From the NCBI RefSeq assembly GCF_020889705.1, contig NZ_JACMYP010000027.1, positions 1-50,824 of the forward strand: a DNA stretch of 50,824 bases. Reading direction: 5' to 3'. Both the position numbers and the translations under genes were made by a program. The notes under the pieces are model-generated. The model saw only the letters and a program-made list of their open reading frames with translations. It was not told the DNA's origin and did no database searches. The stretch is from Bradyrhizobium altum (GTDB taxonomy: Bacteria > Pseudomonadota > Alphaproteobacteria > Rhizobiales > Xanthobacteraceae). Positions 24,220 to 32,960 of this stretch are shown in pieces (positions within the stretch are counted from its first letter, which is position 1; each line of letters begins with the position of its first letter).

Positions 24220-25638
24220 TCACTGTCCCGCCGCCGCTTTTGCGGCCAGCGGCTTCGGTGCGGCGCTCGCGCCCGCGTTTTCACCAAACAGAACCACCGG
24301 GCGTCCGTGCGGCTCGACGCCGAGGAACGTAAAGGCAAGCCCGATCAGGAGGCCCGCGCCGGCAAGAAAGCAGAACGCCGGCATCACCGCCGACGCGGTC
24401 GCGCTGGGATGCACGACGTTATCCGCGCCGGCGATCAGTGCGAGACACAGGGGACCTACGATCTTGCCGACCCCGTTTGAGAGCTGGGCAAGGCCGACCG
24501 CGCGCCCCGACAGCTGGACCGGAAAGATCTCCGCGGGATAGGGCCCGATGTTCGAAAATCCACCGTCGAAGAACAGGGCGCCGACGATCAGGAAGACTAG
24601 GAACAGCGGGACCGAGCCGGCAAAATCGTTGTGAAAATAGGCGGCCAGCGCCAGCGAGACCGCGGTGCCATAGCCCATCAACTGACCACACGGCTTGCGG
24701 CCGATCCGATGGGCGAGAAAGGCAAAGCCGGTCCGGCCGACAACGCCGGCGAGGCTGACATAGATGAACATCTTCGCCGCATCCTGGGGCGAGACGCCAA
24801 GCAGCAGCGCCACGATCGTCGGCCCCCACAGGAAGACACCGTAATTTGCCGTGCTGGCGCCGAACCAGACCAGGACCGTCAACCAGAAGCGCCGCTGCTC
24901 TGCAAAGAGATCGGCGAATGTCGCCGGGTTCGCCGGCGGCAGCGTGGGCAGAACAAATGACTCGCCGCCGACCCGATAGAGCTTTCGGATGCTCGCCTGC
25001 GCCTCGCGCACGCGGCCCTTGCTGATCAGCCAGCGCGGCGATTCTGGCATGATGATCATGGTCAGAATTCCGAGGATGATCGGCAGGAATCCAACCGCCG
25101 CCAATCCGCGCCAGCCCACCAGCGGCAACAGGAAGCTCGCCGTCACCGACGCCGACAGCACGCCGAAGGCGACCGGAACGACCACGAGGCTCGTGACCAA
25201 TGTGCGATGGCGGGTCGGCGCGAATTCGACGATGGCGGGAACTGCCGCCGCCGCGCCCGCGGCAAGGCCGAAGCCGACGAAAAAGCGCAGGATCGCAAAC
25301 GCAACCCAGCCGTCTTCCGGAATGAACGCGATCGCGCCCGAGGTCAGGCCGCAGAGCATAACGCCGGCAACCGCCAACGGCTTGCGCCCGAACCGATCCG
25401 CGAGGACCCCCGCGGCGAACGCGCCCAGCATCGCCCCGATGCCGGCGCTCATCAGCATGATCGAGGTTTGCCCAAACGTCAGGTGCCATTTCGGCGCCAG
25501 TACCGAGACCAGAAACCCGACCACAAAGAAATCGAAGAAATCGACCACGCCGGAGATGGCGAAGATGATGATCGATAGCCAATAGCGCGTCGTCACCGGC
25601 GCTTCGTCGAACGGCACAGCGCTCGTTTGCTCAGCCAT
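24220..25638 (-). CDS. MFS transporter (aromatic acid/sugar-porter-like)
   Basis: This 472-residue protein has about 12 hydrophobic segments and the MFS loop signatures GVLADRFGRKPLAVAG (after TM2, about residues 80-95) and PESPRWLISKGRVREA (central loop). It looks like proton symporters for organic acids, including aromatic acids. Its place between an alpha/beta hydrolase and an M24 hydrolase, downstream of a flavoprotein hydroxylase, suggests that it imports the substrate of that pathway. Spacing is 18 bases on both sides. Substrate unknown. Confidence 0.9.
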   Translation of the reverse strand: MAEQTSAVPFDEAPVTTRYWLSIIIFAISGVVDFFDFFVVGFLVSVLAPKWHLTFGQTSIMLMSAGIGAMLGAFAAGVLADRFGRKPLAVAGVMLCGLTSGAIAFIPEDGWVAFAILRFFVGFGLAAGAAAAVPAIVEFAPTRHRTLVTSLVVVPVAFGVLSASVTASFLLPLVGWRGLAAVGFLPIILGILTMIIMPESPRWLISKGRVREAQASIRKLYRVGGESFVLPTLPPANPATFADLFAEQRRFWLTVLVWFGASTANYGVFLWGPTIVALLLGVSPQDAAKMFIYVSLAGVVGRTGFAFLAHRIGRKPCGQLMGYGTAVSLALAAYFHNDFAGSVPLFLVFLIVGALFFDGGFSNIGPYPAEIFPVQLSGRAVGLAQLSNGVGKIVGPLCLALIAGADNVVHPSATASAVMPAFCFLAGAGLLIGLAFTFLGVEPHGRPVVLFGENAGASAAPKPLAAKAAAGQ

Positions 25639-25656
25639 GGTCTCTCCCTGTTGTTA

Positions 25657-26448
25657 TCAAGCCGCCTTTTTGTTTGAATTCAGAAATGCCGTCACCGCCT
25701 CCGCCACCCGCTCGGGGGCCTGGATCGACGCGACATGGCCGACGTCTGCGATGGTCTTCGTCTCGACGCGCGCAAGATCGCGGGCGAGCGCAAATGTCTC
25801 TGCGTTCGGAATCAGCCGGTCGTCAGCACCCGCCAGCAGCAGCGTCGGGCGATCAAAGCCCGTCAGATCGGCGGCGACGGGCTGCGCGAGCAAGGCGCCA
25901 CGTCGCGCCTTCTGGCCGTCGTCGCGGCTCGAGCCACGGAAGATGTCGATCAGCTCGGGCCGCGCGTGCAGATAGTCCGGCGGAAAAAAGAACTCCGCAA
26001 TCTTCGGCGCGTTGCCTGTGGTGTCCGCGCGGTACGACGCGAGCTTGCGGAAGACATCCGCATTGACGTCCAGCGGACTCCTGTTGACCTTCCAGGTGCT
26101 GCCCAGGATCAGGCGGTCGATGCTGCCGGGATGGCGAGCCGCCAGCACTTGCGCGATCAGGCCGCCCAGCGAGGTTCCGAAGACATTGACACGATCGTAG
26201 CCAAGCCCCCTGATCAACGCAGCCGCATCATCAGCCAGGTCGGCCAGCGAATAGGACGACGGAGGGTTCCTGGTGGCGCCGGAATCGCGCTGGTCATAAG
26301 CGATCACGGTGAAATGCGCTGCCAACACCGGCGCAAGGCCGCCAAACATCGAATGATCGGCCTCGCCGCCATGCAGCAGCACGATCGGCTCGCCGCGCCC
26401 GGTTTTCTCAAACGCTGTGACGACGCCGTTGGATTCGAGCAATTGCAT
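25657..26448 (-). CDS. Alpha/beta hydrolase
   Basis: This 263-residue hydrolase has the oxyanion segment LLHGGEADHSMF (about residues 24-35), nucleophile S93 in VFGTSLGGLIAQ, acid in LLAGADDRLIPNA and histidine in ADVGHVASI. The frame stays open far upstream (to 27309), but that part lies inside the hydroxylase gene in another frame. ATG 26448 gives a normal-length protein 11 bases after the hydroxylase stop. In such operons the hydrolase often cleaves an ester, lactone or ring-fission product. No ring-cleavage enzyme is visible beside it. Confidence 0.88.
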   Translation of the reverse strand: MQLLESNGVVTAFEKTGRGEPIVLLHGGEADHSMFGGLAPVLAAHFTVIAYDQRDSGATRNPPSSYSLADLADDAAALIRGLGYDRVNVFGTSLGGLIAQVLAARHPGSIDRLILGSTWKVNRSPLDVNADVFRKLASYRADTTGNAPKIAEFFFPPDYLHARPELIDIFRGSSRDDGQKARRGALLAQPVAADLTGFDRPTLLLAGADDRLIPNAETFALARDLARVETKTIADVGHVASIQAPERVAEAVTAFLNSNKKAA

Positions 26449-26459
26449 CGGAGACCTCG

Positions 26460-28007
26460 TCAATGCAGCAACGTTGAGAGCGCGCCGGCCAGTTCCTTTG
26501 CCGGATCCGACGGCAGCCACGGCATCCGCCACGCCACATGTCCATCGGGGCGCACCAGCACGGCGCCGCGCATGCCCAGCTGGTATCCGTCTGCCGGGTC
26601 GGCGGACGGCAACTGTTTCAGCGAGAGCGGCAGGCCAGTCTTCTCCGACACCTGCTTCCCCGCCTCCAGCCATTCGCTGCCGAGCGGCCCCGTGACGACG
26701 GTGAACGCCTTGTCGAACCAGTCGAGCGTCGATTTCTTGCGCGAAGGCTCCAGCCACATGTGCGGAAAGCGCGCGCCGGGGCGGTCCGTCGGCGTGTAGT
26801 AGCGGGAGTTCAACGCCTTCGCGACGGTACCGTCGGGGATGACCGCGCCCTCCTCGTAATTGTGTCCGAGGTTCTGCCCGATGCTGTGCAGATGATTGTC
26901 CATATCGTTGATCCAGAACCTGATCCGGTCCGGATTGCGCGATCGCACGGCGTCGTCGGTCAGCCCAAATCGCAGCCTGTTCCCGAAACTGAAATTGGCA
27001 TTGGATTGCGCGATCGGACGGCGCTCGCTGGAATAGCTGTCGAGCAGCTTTTCGTCTGCGAGGCCCTTCAACACGAAGGCGAGTTTCCAGGCGAGATTGT
27101 GCGCATCCTGAACGCCGGAGTTCAGACCGAAGCCGCCGGTCGGCGGAAAGCGGTGCGCGCAGTCGCCGACCAGAAACACCCGGCCCTTTCGAAAGGTCTC
27201 GGCCACCTGCATGCTGACGCGCCAGATCGAACGATTCAAAAGCGTGACGTCGAGGTCCGGAATGCCGACATGGCCGCGCGCGATCTCGATGAACTCCTGG
27301 TCGGTCCACGGCCGCTCGCGATCATCCTTGGTCAGGCCGATTTGCGTCACGGTGAGCCAGCGATCCCGGCCGTTGGTGTTCAGGATCCCAGCGCGCGGCA
27401 GATCGGGCTTGTCGGGGACGATGATGAAGCCGGCGGCCTCGCGCGCGATCGGCAACCGCGACAGATCTGCACGCCAATACTCGTTCGACATCACCGCCAG
27501 CGTGGAGGGTCCGACCATGTCGATCCCGGCGCTGCGCCGCGTCTGGCTGCCCGCGCCGTCGGCGGCGATCAAGTAAGTCGCCGTCCACCGCGTCACCTCG
27601 CCGGTCTCTTCGCAACGTGTCGTGACGCCGACGCCGCTGTTGGTCTCCTCGAACGATTCACAGGCCGTGTTGAACAGCACCGTGGCGTGTTTGGACTTCT
27701 CGACCACCCGCAGAATTTCCTCCTCGACGGCATCCTGCGCGACCAGGCTCTTCCAGGCGGGGGTATGTCCGACATTCGGCTCGGGACGGGTGCGGCCGAA
27801 CTCGTGACCCGCGATGCTGTCGAGGAACACGAACATGTCGGAGTTGTCCTGCAGGCCGCGGTCGCGGATCGCCTGCTCGATCCCCCATTGCCGGAAGATC
27901 TCCATGGTGCGGACCCAGCAGCCGCGCGACTTCGGATGATCTGTCGTCGTCGGGCTCTTCTCGACCACCACGCAGTCGATGCCGAAGCGATCGAGCAGCA
28001 GTGACAT
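26460..28007 (-). CDS. FAD-dependent aromatic hydroxylase (PheA/MhpA type) with apparent N-terminal frameshift
   Basis: This flavoprotein monooxygenase (515 aa as readable) has the second FAD motif GDCAHRFPPTGGFGLNSGVQ and a C-terminal thioredoxin-like domain, as in phenol hydroxylases and MhpA. The FAD-binding GGGPVG motif is encoded just upstream of 28007 in this same frame, but that frame has stops 30 bases earlier. The likely true start, ATG 28078 with a strong GGAGGAGAG ribosome site, is in another frame (MGTATDEAR). A one-base loss near 28050 would explain this. Without the N-terminal motif the protein would not bind FAD. So it is either a recent pseudogene or a sequencing error. It is first in a four-gene operon divergent from lysR. 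Confidence 0.8.
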   Translation of the reverse strand: MSLLLDRFGIDCVVVEKSPTTTDHPKSRGCWVRTMEIFRQWGIEQAIRDRGLQDNSDMFVFLDSIAGHEFGRTRPEPNVGHTPAWKSLVAQDAVEEEILRVVEKSKHATVLFNTACESFEETNSGVGVTTRCEETGEVTRWTATYLIAADGAGSQTRRSAGIDMVGPSTLAVMSNEYWRADLSRLPIAREAAGFIIVPDKPDLPRAGILNTNGRDRWLTVTQIGLTKDDRERPWTDQEFIEIARGHVGIPDLDVTLLNRSIWRVSMQVAETFRKGRVFLVGDCAHRFPPTGGFGLNSGVQDAHNLAWKLAFVLKGLADEKLLDSYSSERRPIAQSNANFSFGNRLRFGLTDDAVRSRNPDRIRFWINDMDNHLHSIGQNLGHNYEEGAVIPDGTVAKALNSRYYTPTDRPGARFPHMWLEPSRKKSTLDWFDKAFTVVTGPLGSEWLEAGKQVSEKTGLPLSLKQLPSADPADGYQLGMRGAVLVRPDGHVAWRMPWLPSDPAKELAGALSTLLH

Positions 28008-28159
28008 CGCAAGGCCGACCGGCCCGCCGCCGGCGATGAATACGGACGTCGGCGTGCCTCATCAGTGGCGGTGCCCATCCTCGTCTCTCCTCCGTTTGAT
28101 CGTTGGGAAGAGACTGCCCCTTTTTTGGTATCTCACAAGAATATGTTTGATATGGTATC

Positions 28160-28176
28160 CATCTCATTTTGAGATG
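28160..28176. promoter_or_regulatory. LysR-type box upstream of lysR and the hydroxylase operon
   Basis: Perfect inverted repeat CATCTCA-TTT-TGAGATG. Its core TCTCATTTTGAGA fits the T-N11-A rule for LysR regulators. It lies 11 bases before the lysR start and about 80 bases from the start of the divergent operon. A related half, ATCTCA, occurs about 40 bases upstream (near 28130), as expected for a two-site LysR control region. Confidence 0.65.
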
Positions 28177-28187
28177 GAGCGTCCGTC

Positions 28188-29084
28188 ATGGACCTGCGGC
28201 AGATCCGTTATTTCGTCGCCGTCGCCGAGCGTGGCGGCTTTGCCGCCGCAGCAAGCACGCTGAACGTCGCCCAATCGGCGCTCAGCCGCCACGTCAAGGA
28301 ACTCGAAGACGAATTGGGCGGCGCCTTGCTCGAACGCGGCGCGCGCGGTGTCTCGATCACGGAATCGGGCAAGGTGCTGCTCGCGCGCGGACGCTGGCTG
28401 CTCGGGACAATCGACGACATCAAGGCCGAGGTGCGCACGGAAAATCGGGAGCCCAGCGGGACGGTGCGGATCGGCGCGCCGCCAAGCCTCGGCGATATCC
28501 TCTACCCGCCGTTGGCCCAGACATTCGTGAAGCAATTTCCACGCGTGCGGCTCGAGCTCAACGAAGGCTTGACGGAAAACGCATCCGAACGCCTGCTGCG
28601 CGGTGAGCTCGATCTGGCGATCGTGACGACGCCGCCTCCCAACGATCACCTCGACTATGAACTGCTCATGGTCGAGCAGGTGTTCCTGATCGGACCGGCG
28701 CGCGATCCGCTGCTGAAGCGCGGCAGACTGACCCGCAAGGAGTTCGACGCCCTGCCGTCCGCCGTGGCCCCGCTCAGCCGCAACCCGTTCCCGTCGACCA
28801 TGCTCTGCGCGGTACGGGTCGACAACAGCACGCCGATGAAGCGCATGGTGGCATCGGGCCTCGGCTATGCCTTGTTGCCCTTCTCCGGCATTCACCAGGA
28901 AGTCGCTGCCGGTGCGCTATCGGCGGCGCTTTTGCCGTGGATGCGCGCCGACCGCATCCTTGCATTGCCGCGCGGACGGCCGGTCAGCCGCGCAACGCGT
29001 GAAGCGATTGCAACCTTGAAGACGATCTGCCGCGCCCTGATCGATGAGGGAATCATCCTGACCGCGCCGGCACGCAAGACCTGA
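28188..29084 (+). CDS. LysR-family transcriptional regulator
   Basis: This 298-residue protein has a classic LysR helix-turn-helix at residues 1-60 (MDLRQIRYFVAVAERGGFAAAASTLNVAQSALS... pattern) and a periplasmic-binding-like effector domain (about 90-290; SGTVRIGAPPSLGDILYPPL). It is divergent from the hydroxylase/hydrolase/MFS/M24 operon with a T-N11-A box between, so it probably activates that operon in response to its substrate or an intermediate. Effector unknown. Confidence 0.93.
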   Translation: MDLRQIRYFVAVAERGGFAAAASTLNVAQSALSRHVKELEDELGGALLERGARGVSITESGKVLLARGRWLLGTIDDIKAEVRTENREPSGTVRIGAPPSLGDILYPPLAQTFVKQFPRVRLELNEGLTENASERLLRGELDLAIVTTPPPNDHLDYELLMVEQVFLIGPARDPLLKRGRLTRKEFDALPSAVAPLSRNPFPSTMLCAVRVDNSTPMKRMVASGLGYALLPFSGIHQEVAAGALSAALLPWMRADRILALPRGRPVSRATREAIATLKTICRALIDEGIILTAPARKT

Positions 29085-29228
29085 GCGCGTCATTCCCCTC
29101 CAAACGATCTGCTCGTTCCGCGCTGGTGCCCACCGCGCCGGCTCCATTCGCTGCATCCCGTCGCCCGCTCCAGGCGACCGGGCTGGCCCTCTTGCGTCCG
29201 GCACTCGCCTTCCGGTCAACCAATCGTC

Positions 29229-29257
29229 TTGACCATAGTTGTCATGACAACTATAGA
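29229..29257 (+). promoter_or_regulatory. Strong promoter of the Rieske operon with perfect 20-bp palindromic operator
   Basis: TTGACC (29229-29234), exactly 17 bases, TATAGA (29252-29257). The spacer and the first bases of the -10 are the perfect palindrome ATAGTTGTCATGACAACTAT (29235-29254). A bound dimer would cover the promoter completely. The MarR protein encoded at the end of the operon is the natural candidate. MarR and GntR proteins both use such dyads, so the partner is inferred. Confidence 0.75.
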
Positions 29258-29386
29258 GTCATTCCAAGATTGGCGATCAAGCCAGCTGTTCCCGCCGTGG
29301 ACGGACGAGAGCCGTGAAACGGCAATGGCTCTGCGGGCGACCTTGGTCGCCTTGCACGGCCGGCGGTTAGTCGAAGGGAGGACGTG

Positions 29387-30760
29387 ATGAACGCTGCTTC
29401 GCAGAACCACGCGGCTCGACTGCGGGAGATTTCCCGACTCGTTGACGACCGCCCCAGCGAACGCATCTTCCAAGTCGATCGCCGGATCTTCAGCGATCCC
29501 GCCGTGTTCGACGCCGAGCTGCGGCATATCTTCGAGGCCACGTGGAATTTCATCGGCCTGGAATCCCAGGTCGCCCGGCCCAATGATTTCGTCACCACCC
29601 ATATCGGCCGGCATCCAATTTTGGTGATGCGGAGCGCAGACGGCAAGGTCGGCGCATTCCTCAACACCTGCCGGCACCGCGGAACGGTCGTCTGCCCATT
29701 CAAGCAGGGACGGCAGAAATTCCATGTCTGCCGCTATCATGGCTGGGCATACGACTCGAGCGGACGCAACATCTCGGTGACGGAGGAAGCGAGCGGGCAG
29801 TATCCGCCGTCCTTCTCGAACCAGAATCACGACCTGCTCCCGGTCGCCCGGCTTGGTTCGTATCGCGGATTCCTGTTCGCAAGCCTCTCAGCCGACGTTC
29901 CGCAACTGGAAGAGTTTCTCGGCGACACCCGCGCGTTCCTCGACCTCATCATCGATCAGAGCGACAGCGGTGAAGTCGAGTTCGTGCCGGGCGCCAGCAC
30001 CTACACGTTCGATGCGAACTGGAAGCTGCAGTTCGAGAACGGTCTCGACTATTATCATTTCGCGACCACCCACAGCTCCTACGTCGATATCCTGAAGAAG
30101 CGCAACGCCACCGCCGGACCGGACGCCGGTTTCACGGTTGAGCCGGGAGGCGAACAGGAAGGGCAAGGCAGCTTCAGCTTCGACTATGGCCATGCCGTCA
30201 ACTGGTCGATCAAACGCACGCAGCTCTATGGCCGTCCGCTCGGCATGGACCCGGCGCGTCTCGATGCCGTGCGGCAACGCGTCGGCAGCACGCGCGCCAA
30301 GTGGATGCTTCGGCAACGCAACCTCACGATTTTTCCGAACCTGCAGGTCATCGACATCCTGTCGGCGCAGGTCCGAACCTGGCGGCCGCTGGCGCCGGAC
30401 AAGACCGAGATGGTGTCGCATTGCCTCGCCCCCGTCGGCGAAAGCGCCGCGGCGCGCACGCTTCGGATTCGCAACTACGAGGACTTCTTCAACGCCTCCG
30501 GACTCGCGAGCTCCGACGACAACGTGATGTATGAATTCTGCCAGACCGGCTACGACGCGACGTCAGCCGCGCCCACGCAAGGCTATCTGCGCGGCGTTGC
30601 GGACATCGGCCACGGCGAAAGCGCGCATACGCGCGAGCTCGGCATAACCCCGTCCGAATGGTCGTTCGGCCCCACCAGCTTCGGCGGCGAGACGAATTTC
30701 CACCCCGGCTATCGCGAGTGGCACAGGCTGTTGCAGCACGCCGCGGGGGAGACGGCGTGA
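29387..30760 (+). CDS. Rieske aromatic-ring-hydroxylating dioxygenase, alpha subunit
   Basis: This 457-residue oxygenase component has the Rieske cluster ligands C95-x-H97 and C115-xx-H118 (CRHRG, CRYHGW). The mononuclear iron ligands H224 and H229, with the bridging aspartate D221, lie in NGLDYYHFATTH. Such enzymes insert both atoms of O2 into an aromatic ring to give a cis-diol, or act as mono-oxygenases or demethylases. It is closest in feel to the benzoate/anthranilate group because of its small beta partner. ATG 29387, five to six bases after GGGAGG, is preferred to the GTG at 29384. Its stop overlaps the beta start (TGATG). Substrate unknown. Confidence 0.94.
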   Translation: MNAASQNHAARLREISRLVDDRPSERIFQVDRRIFSDPAVFDAELRHIFEATWNFIGLESQVARPNDFVTTHIGRHPILVMRSADGKVGAFLNTCRHRGTVVCPFKQGRQKFHVCRYHGWAYDSSGRNISVTEEASGQYPPSFSNQNHDLLPVARLGSYRGFLFASLSADVPQLEEFLGDTRAFLDLIIDQSDSGEVEFVPGASTYTFDANWKLQFENGLDYYHFATTHSSYVDILKKRNATAGPDAGFTVEPGGEQEGQGSFSFDYGHAVNWSIKRTQLYGRPLGMDPARLDAVRQRVGSTRAKWMLRQRNLTIFPNLQVIDILSAQVRTWRPLAPDKTEMVSHCLAPVGESAAARTLRIRNYEDFFNASGLASSDDNVMYEFCQTGYDATSAAPTQGYLRGVADIGHGESAHTRELGITPSEWSFGPTSFGGETNFHPGYREWHRLLQHAAGETA

Positions 30761-31275
30761 TGGCTGGCGGCGCAATCAAGCAAACGGACGTCCACGCGGT
30801 CGCCGGCGCGACCATCTTCCGCGAGGCTCGCCTGCTCGACAGCGGCGAATGGGCCGATTGGGTCGCGATGTACAGCGAGGATGCCGTCTATTGGGTGCCG
30901 GGGTGGCTCGACGAATACACCACCACCAATGATCCCGATACGCAGGTCTCGCTGCTCTACCACGATGCACGGCGCGGGCTGGAAGAGCGGATCGCACGCA
31001 TCGAGTCGCGCAAGTCGATCACCGCGCTGCCGCTGCCGCGCACCGTGCACCAGATCTCGAACCTGGAAGCGTCCGAAACCGGGCCTGACGAGATCACCTG
31101 TCACTCGGTGTTCTCGGTCCACGTCTACGACCCGCGCGTCGCCAAGGAGCATCTGCGCCACGGGCGGTATGCGCACACGCTGAGGCGTGAAGGCGACACC
31201 TGGAAGATCGCGCGCAAGGTCATCACGCTGGTCAATGACCGGGTCCCGACCGTGCTCGATTTCTACAGCATTTGA
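30760..31275 (+). CDS. Aromatic-ring-hydroxylating dioxygenase, beta subunit
   Basis: This 171-residue SnoaL/NTF2-fold subunit has typical beta-subunit sequence (ARLLDSGEWADWVAMYSEDAVYWVPGW near the start; DDxx-type loops; WKIARKVITLVNDRVPTVLDFY at the end). It packs with the alpha subunit as a hexamer and is mostly structural. ATG 30760 shares one base with the alpha stop. The frame is open further upstream but only inside the alpha gene. Eight bases separate it from the ferredoxin start. Confidence 0.93.
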   Translation: MAGGAIKQTDVHAVAGATIFREARLLDSGEWADWVAMYSEDAVYWVPGWLDEYTTTNDPDTQVSLLYHDARRGLEERIARIESRKSITALPLPRTVHQISNLEASETGPDEITCHSVFSVHVYDPRVAKEHLRHGRYAHTLRREGDTWKIARKVITLVNDRVPTVLDFYSI

Positions 31276-31283
31276 GAAGGCAA

Positions 31284-31607
31284 ATGACGGATCAGGGAAT
31301 CTGGCACGAGGCTGCCGCACTCGGCGCGCTGAGCGAAGGCGAGCCCTACGGCATCGAGATCACCGGCCATCACGTCGCGCTCTATCGCGTCGGCAACGAG
31401 TATTACGCCACGAGCAACATCTGCACCCATGCGGAGGCGCTGCTGTCCGACGGCATCCTGGACGGCTGCGAGATCGAATGCCCGCTGCACATGGGCCGCT
31501 TCGACATAAGGACCGGCGAGGCGCTGACCAGTCCGGTCGAGATCGACATCCAGACCTATCCGGTGCGCGTGGTTGGCGACCGGCTGGAAGTCTGCTTGCC
31601 CGCGTAA
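31284..31607 (+). CDS. Rieske-type ferredoxin of the dioxygenase system
   Basis: This 107-residue protein has the two-cysteine, two-histidine Rieske motif: C47-x-H49 (CTHAEALL) and C66-xx-H69 (CPLHMGRFD). It carries electrons to the oxygenase. ATG 31284, preceded by GAGAAGG, is used rather than the TTG at 31272, which would overlap the beta stop. No NAD(P)H-ferredoxin reductase is encoded nearby, so a reductase from elsewhere must feed it. Confidence 0.93.
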   Translation: MTDQGIWHEAAALGALSEGEPYGIEITGHHVALYRVGNEYYATSNICTHAEALLSDGILDGCEIECPLHMGRFDIRTGEALTSPVEIDIQTYPVRVVGDRLEVCLPA

Positions 31608-31646
31608 AGCGACCGTCAGAAAATCAACAAATCGGGGGAAGCTGGG

Positions 31647-32960
31647 ATGACCGAAGTCGTGATGGACAAGGCGGCGATCGCGACCGCCGATCCGGAGATC
31701 GAACGCACCACGATTCGCAAGGTCGCGCTGCGCCTGATGTGGTTCGTGATGGCGATGTACTTTCTCGCCATTCTCGACCGCGGAAACATCTCCTTTGCCG
31801 CGCTGCAGATGAACAAGGAGCTCGGGCTCAACGCCGAGATGTTCGGCATCGCGGTCGGCATCATGTACTTCACCTATTCCATCTTCGAGATCCCGAGCAA
31901 TCTCATCCTCAGCAAATACGGCGCGCGCGTCACCCTGACGCGGATCGCGATCCTGTGGGGCATTGCCACGGTGCTGATGGCGTTCACGCAGGGCCCGCTC
32001 AGCCTCTATGCATTCCGCGGCTTCCTCGGCTTTGCCGAGTCCGGCCTGTTTCCCGGCGTCATGCTGCTGCTGAGCCTCTGGTTTCCGTTCAGCTACCGCG
32101 CCCGCTACAATGCGATGTTCAATTACGCGGTGCCGATCTCCTACATCTTCGCCTCGCTGATCTCCGGCGCGATCCTCGAGCTGAACGGAACGTTCGGCAT
32201 CTCGGGCTGGAAGTGGCTGTTCATCCTCGAAGGCGTGCCGCCCATCATCCTGGGGATCGTCGGCATCTTCTATCTGACCGACCGCCCGCAGCAGGCGAGC
32301 TGGCTGTCGACGGCGCAGCGGAACTGGCTGACCGGCGCGCTGGAGCGCGACGCCAGGGCAACCGGGGTGGTGCATGCCGAGGGCGTGCTCAGGACCATCA
32401 CCAAGCCGATGGTGCTGCTGTTCGGCCTGTGCAATTTCGGCCTGTTCTGCGGGCTGGCGTCGCTGTTCCCCTGGCTGCCGCAGATCATCAAGTCGTTCGG
32501 CCTGCCGAATTCGCAGGTCGGCTTCGTCACCGCGATCCCGCCGATCGCCGGCCTGATCGGCATGATTGCATTGTCGCGGCACTCCGATCATGTCGGTGAG
32601 CGCTTCTACTATGCCGCGACGACCTTCGTGATCGCCGCAGCGGGCTTCGCGATCGCGGCCTTTTCCACATCGCCGGTCTGGATCATCATCGGATTCATGG
32701 TTGCCAATGTCGGCGTCTATGGTACGCAGGCCGTGTTCTGGACCATTCCGCAGTCCTACATGTCGCGGCAGAGCGCGCCGGGAGCGATCGGTCTGGTCGG
32801 CATGATCGGCAGCATCGGAGGCGCGACGATCCCGATCGTGATCGGACGCGCCAAGGACGCTTCGGGCAGCTTCACCACCGGATTCCTCGTGGTATCAGGC
32901 GTTCTCCTCGTCGCGGCGGTCCTGGTGTTGATCGCGCGCACACAACTCGTGAAAGAATGA
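31647..32960 (+). CDS. MFS transporter (anion:cation symporter-like)
   Basis: This 437-residue, 12-segment transporter begins with KVALRLMWFVMAMYFLAILDRGNISFAALQMN-like sequence typical of the ACS group (4-hydroxyphenylacetate, phthalate, tartrate carriers), and has the loop EIPSNLILSKYGAR in place of the classic MFS motif A. It lies 39 bases after the ferredoxin in the same operon, and overlaps marR by four bases. It probably imports the dioxygenase substrate, an organic acid (inference). Confidence 0.9.
   Translation: MTEVVMDKAAIATADPEIERTTIRKVALRLMWFVMAMYFLAILDRGNISFAALQMNKELGLNAEMFGIAVGIMYFTYSIFEIPSNLILSKYGARVTLTRIAILWGIATVLMAFTQGPLSLYAFRGFLGFAESGLFPGVMLLLSLWFPFSYRARYNAMFNYAVPISYIFASLISGAILELNGTFGISGWKWLFILEGVPPIILGIVGIFYLTDRPQQASWLSTAQRNWLTGALERDARATGVVHAEGVLRTITKPMVLLFGLCNFGLFCGLASLFPWLPQIIKSFGLPNSQVGFVTAIPPIAGLIGMIALSRHSDHVGERFYYAATTFVIAAAGFAIAAFSTSPVWIIIGFMVANVGVYGTQAVFWTIPQSYMSRQSAPGAIGLVGMIGSIGGATIPIVIGRAKDASGSFTTGFLVVSGVLLVAAVLVLIARTQLVKE

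Noticed and set aside
26449..27309. N-terminal extension of the alpha/beta hydrolase to a 550-residue protein
   Set aside because: The extension lies out of frame inside the hydroxylase gene and has no domain. A normal start exists at 26448.
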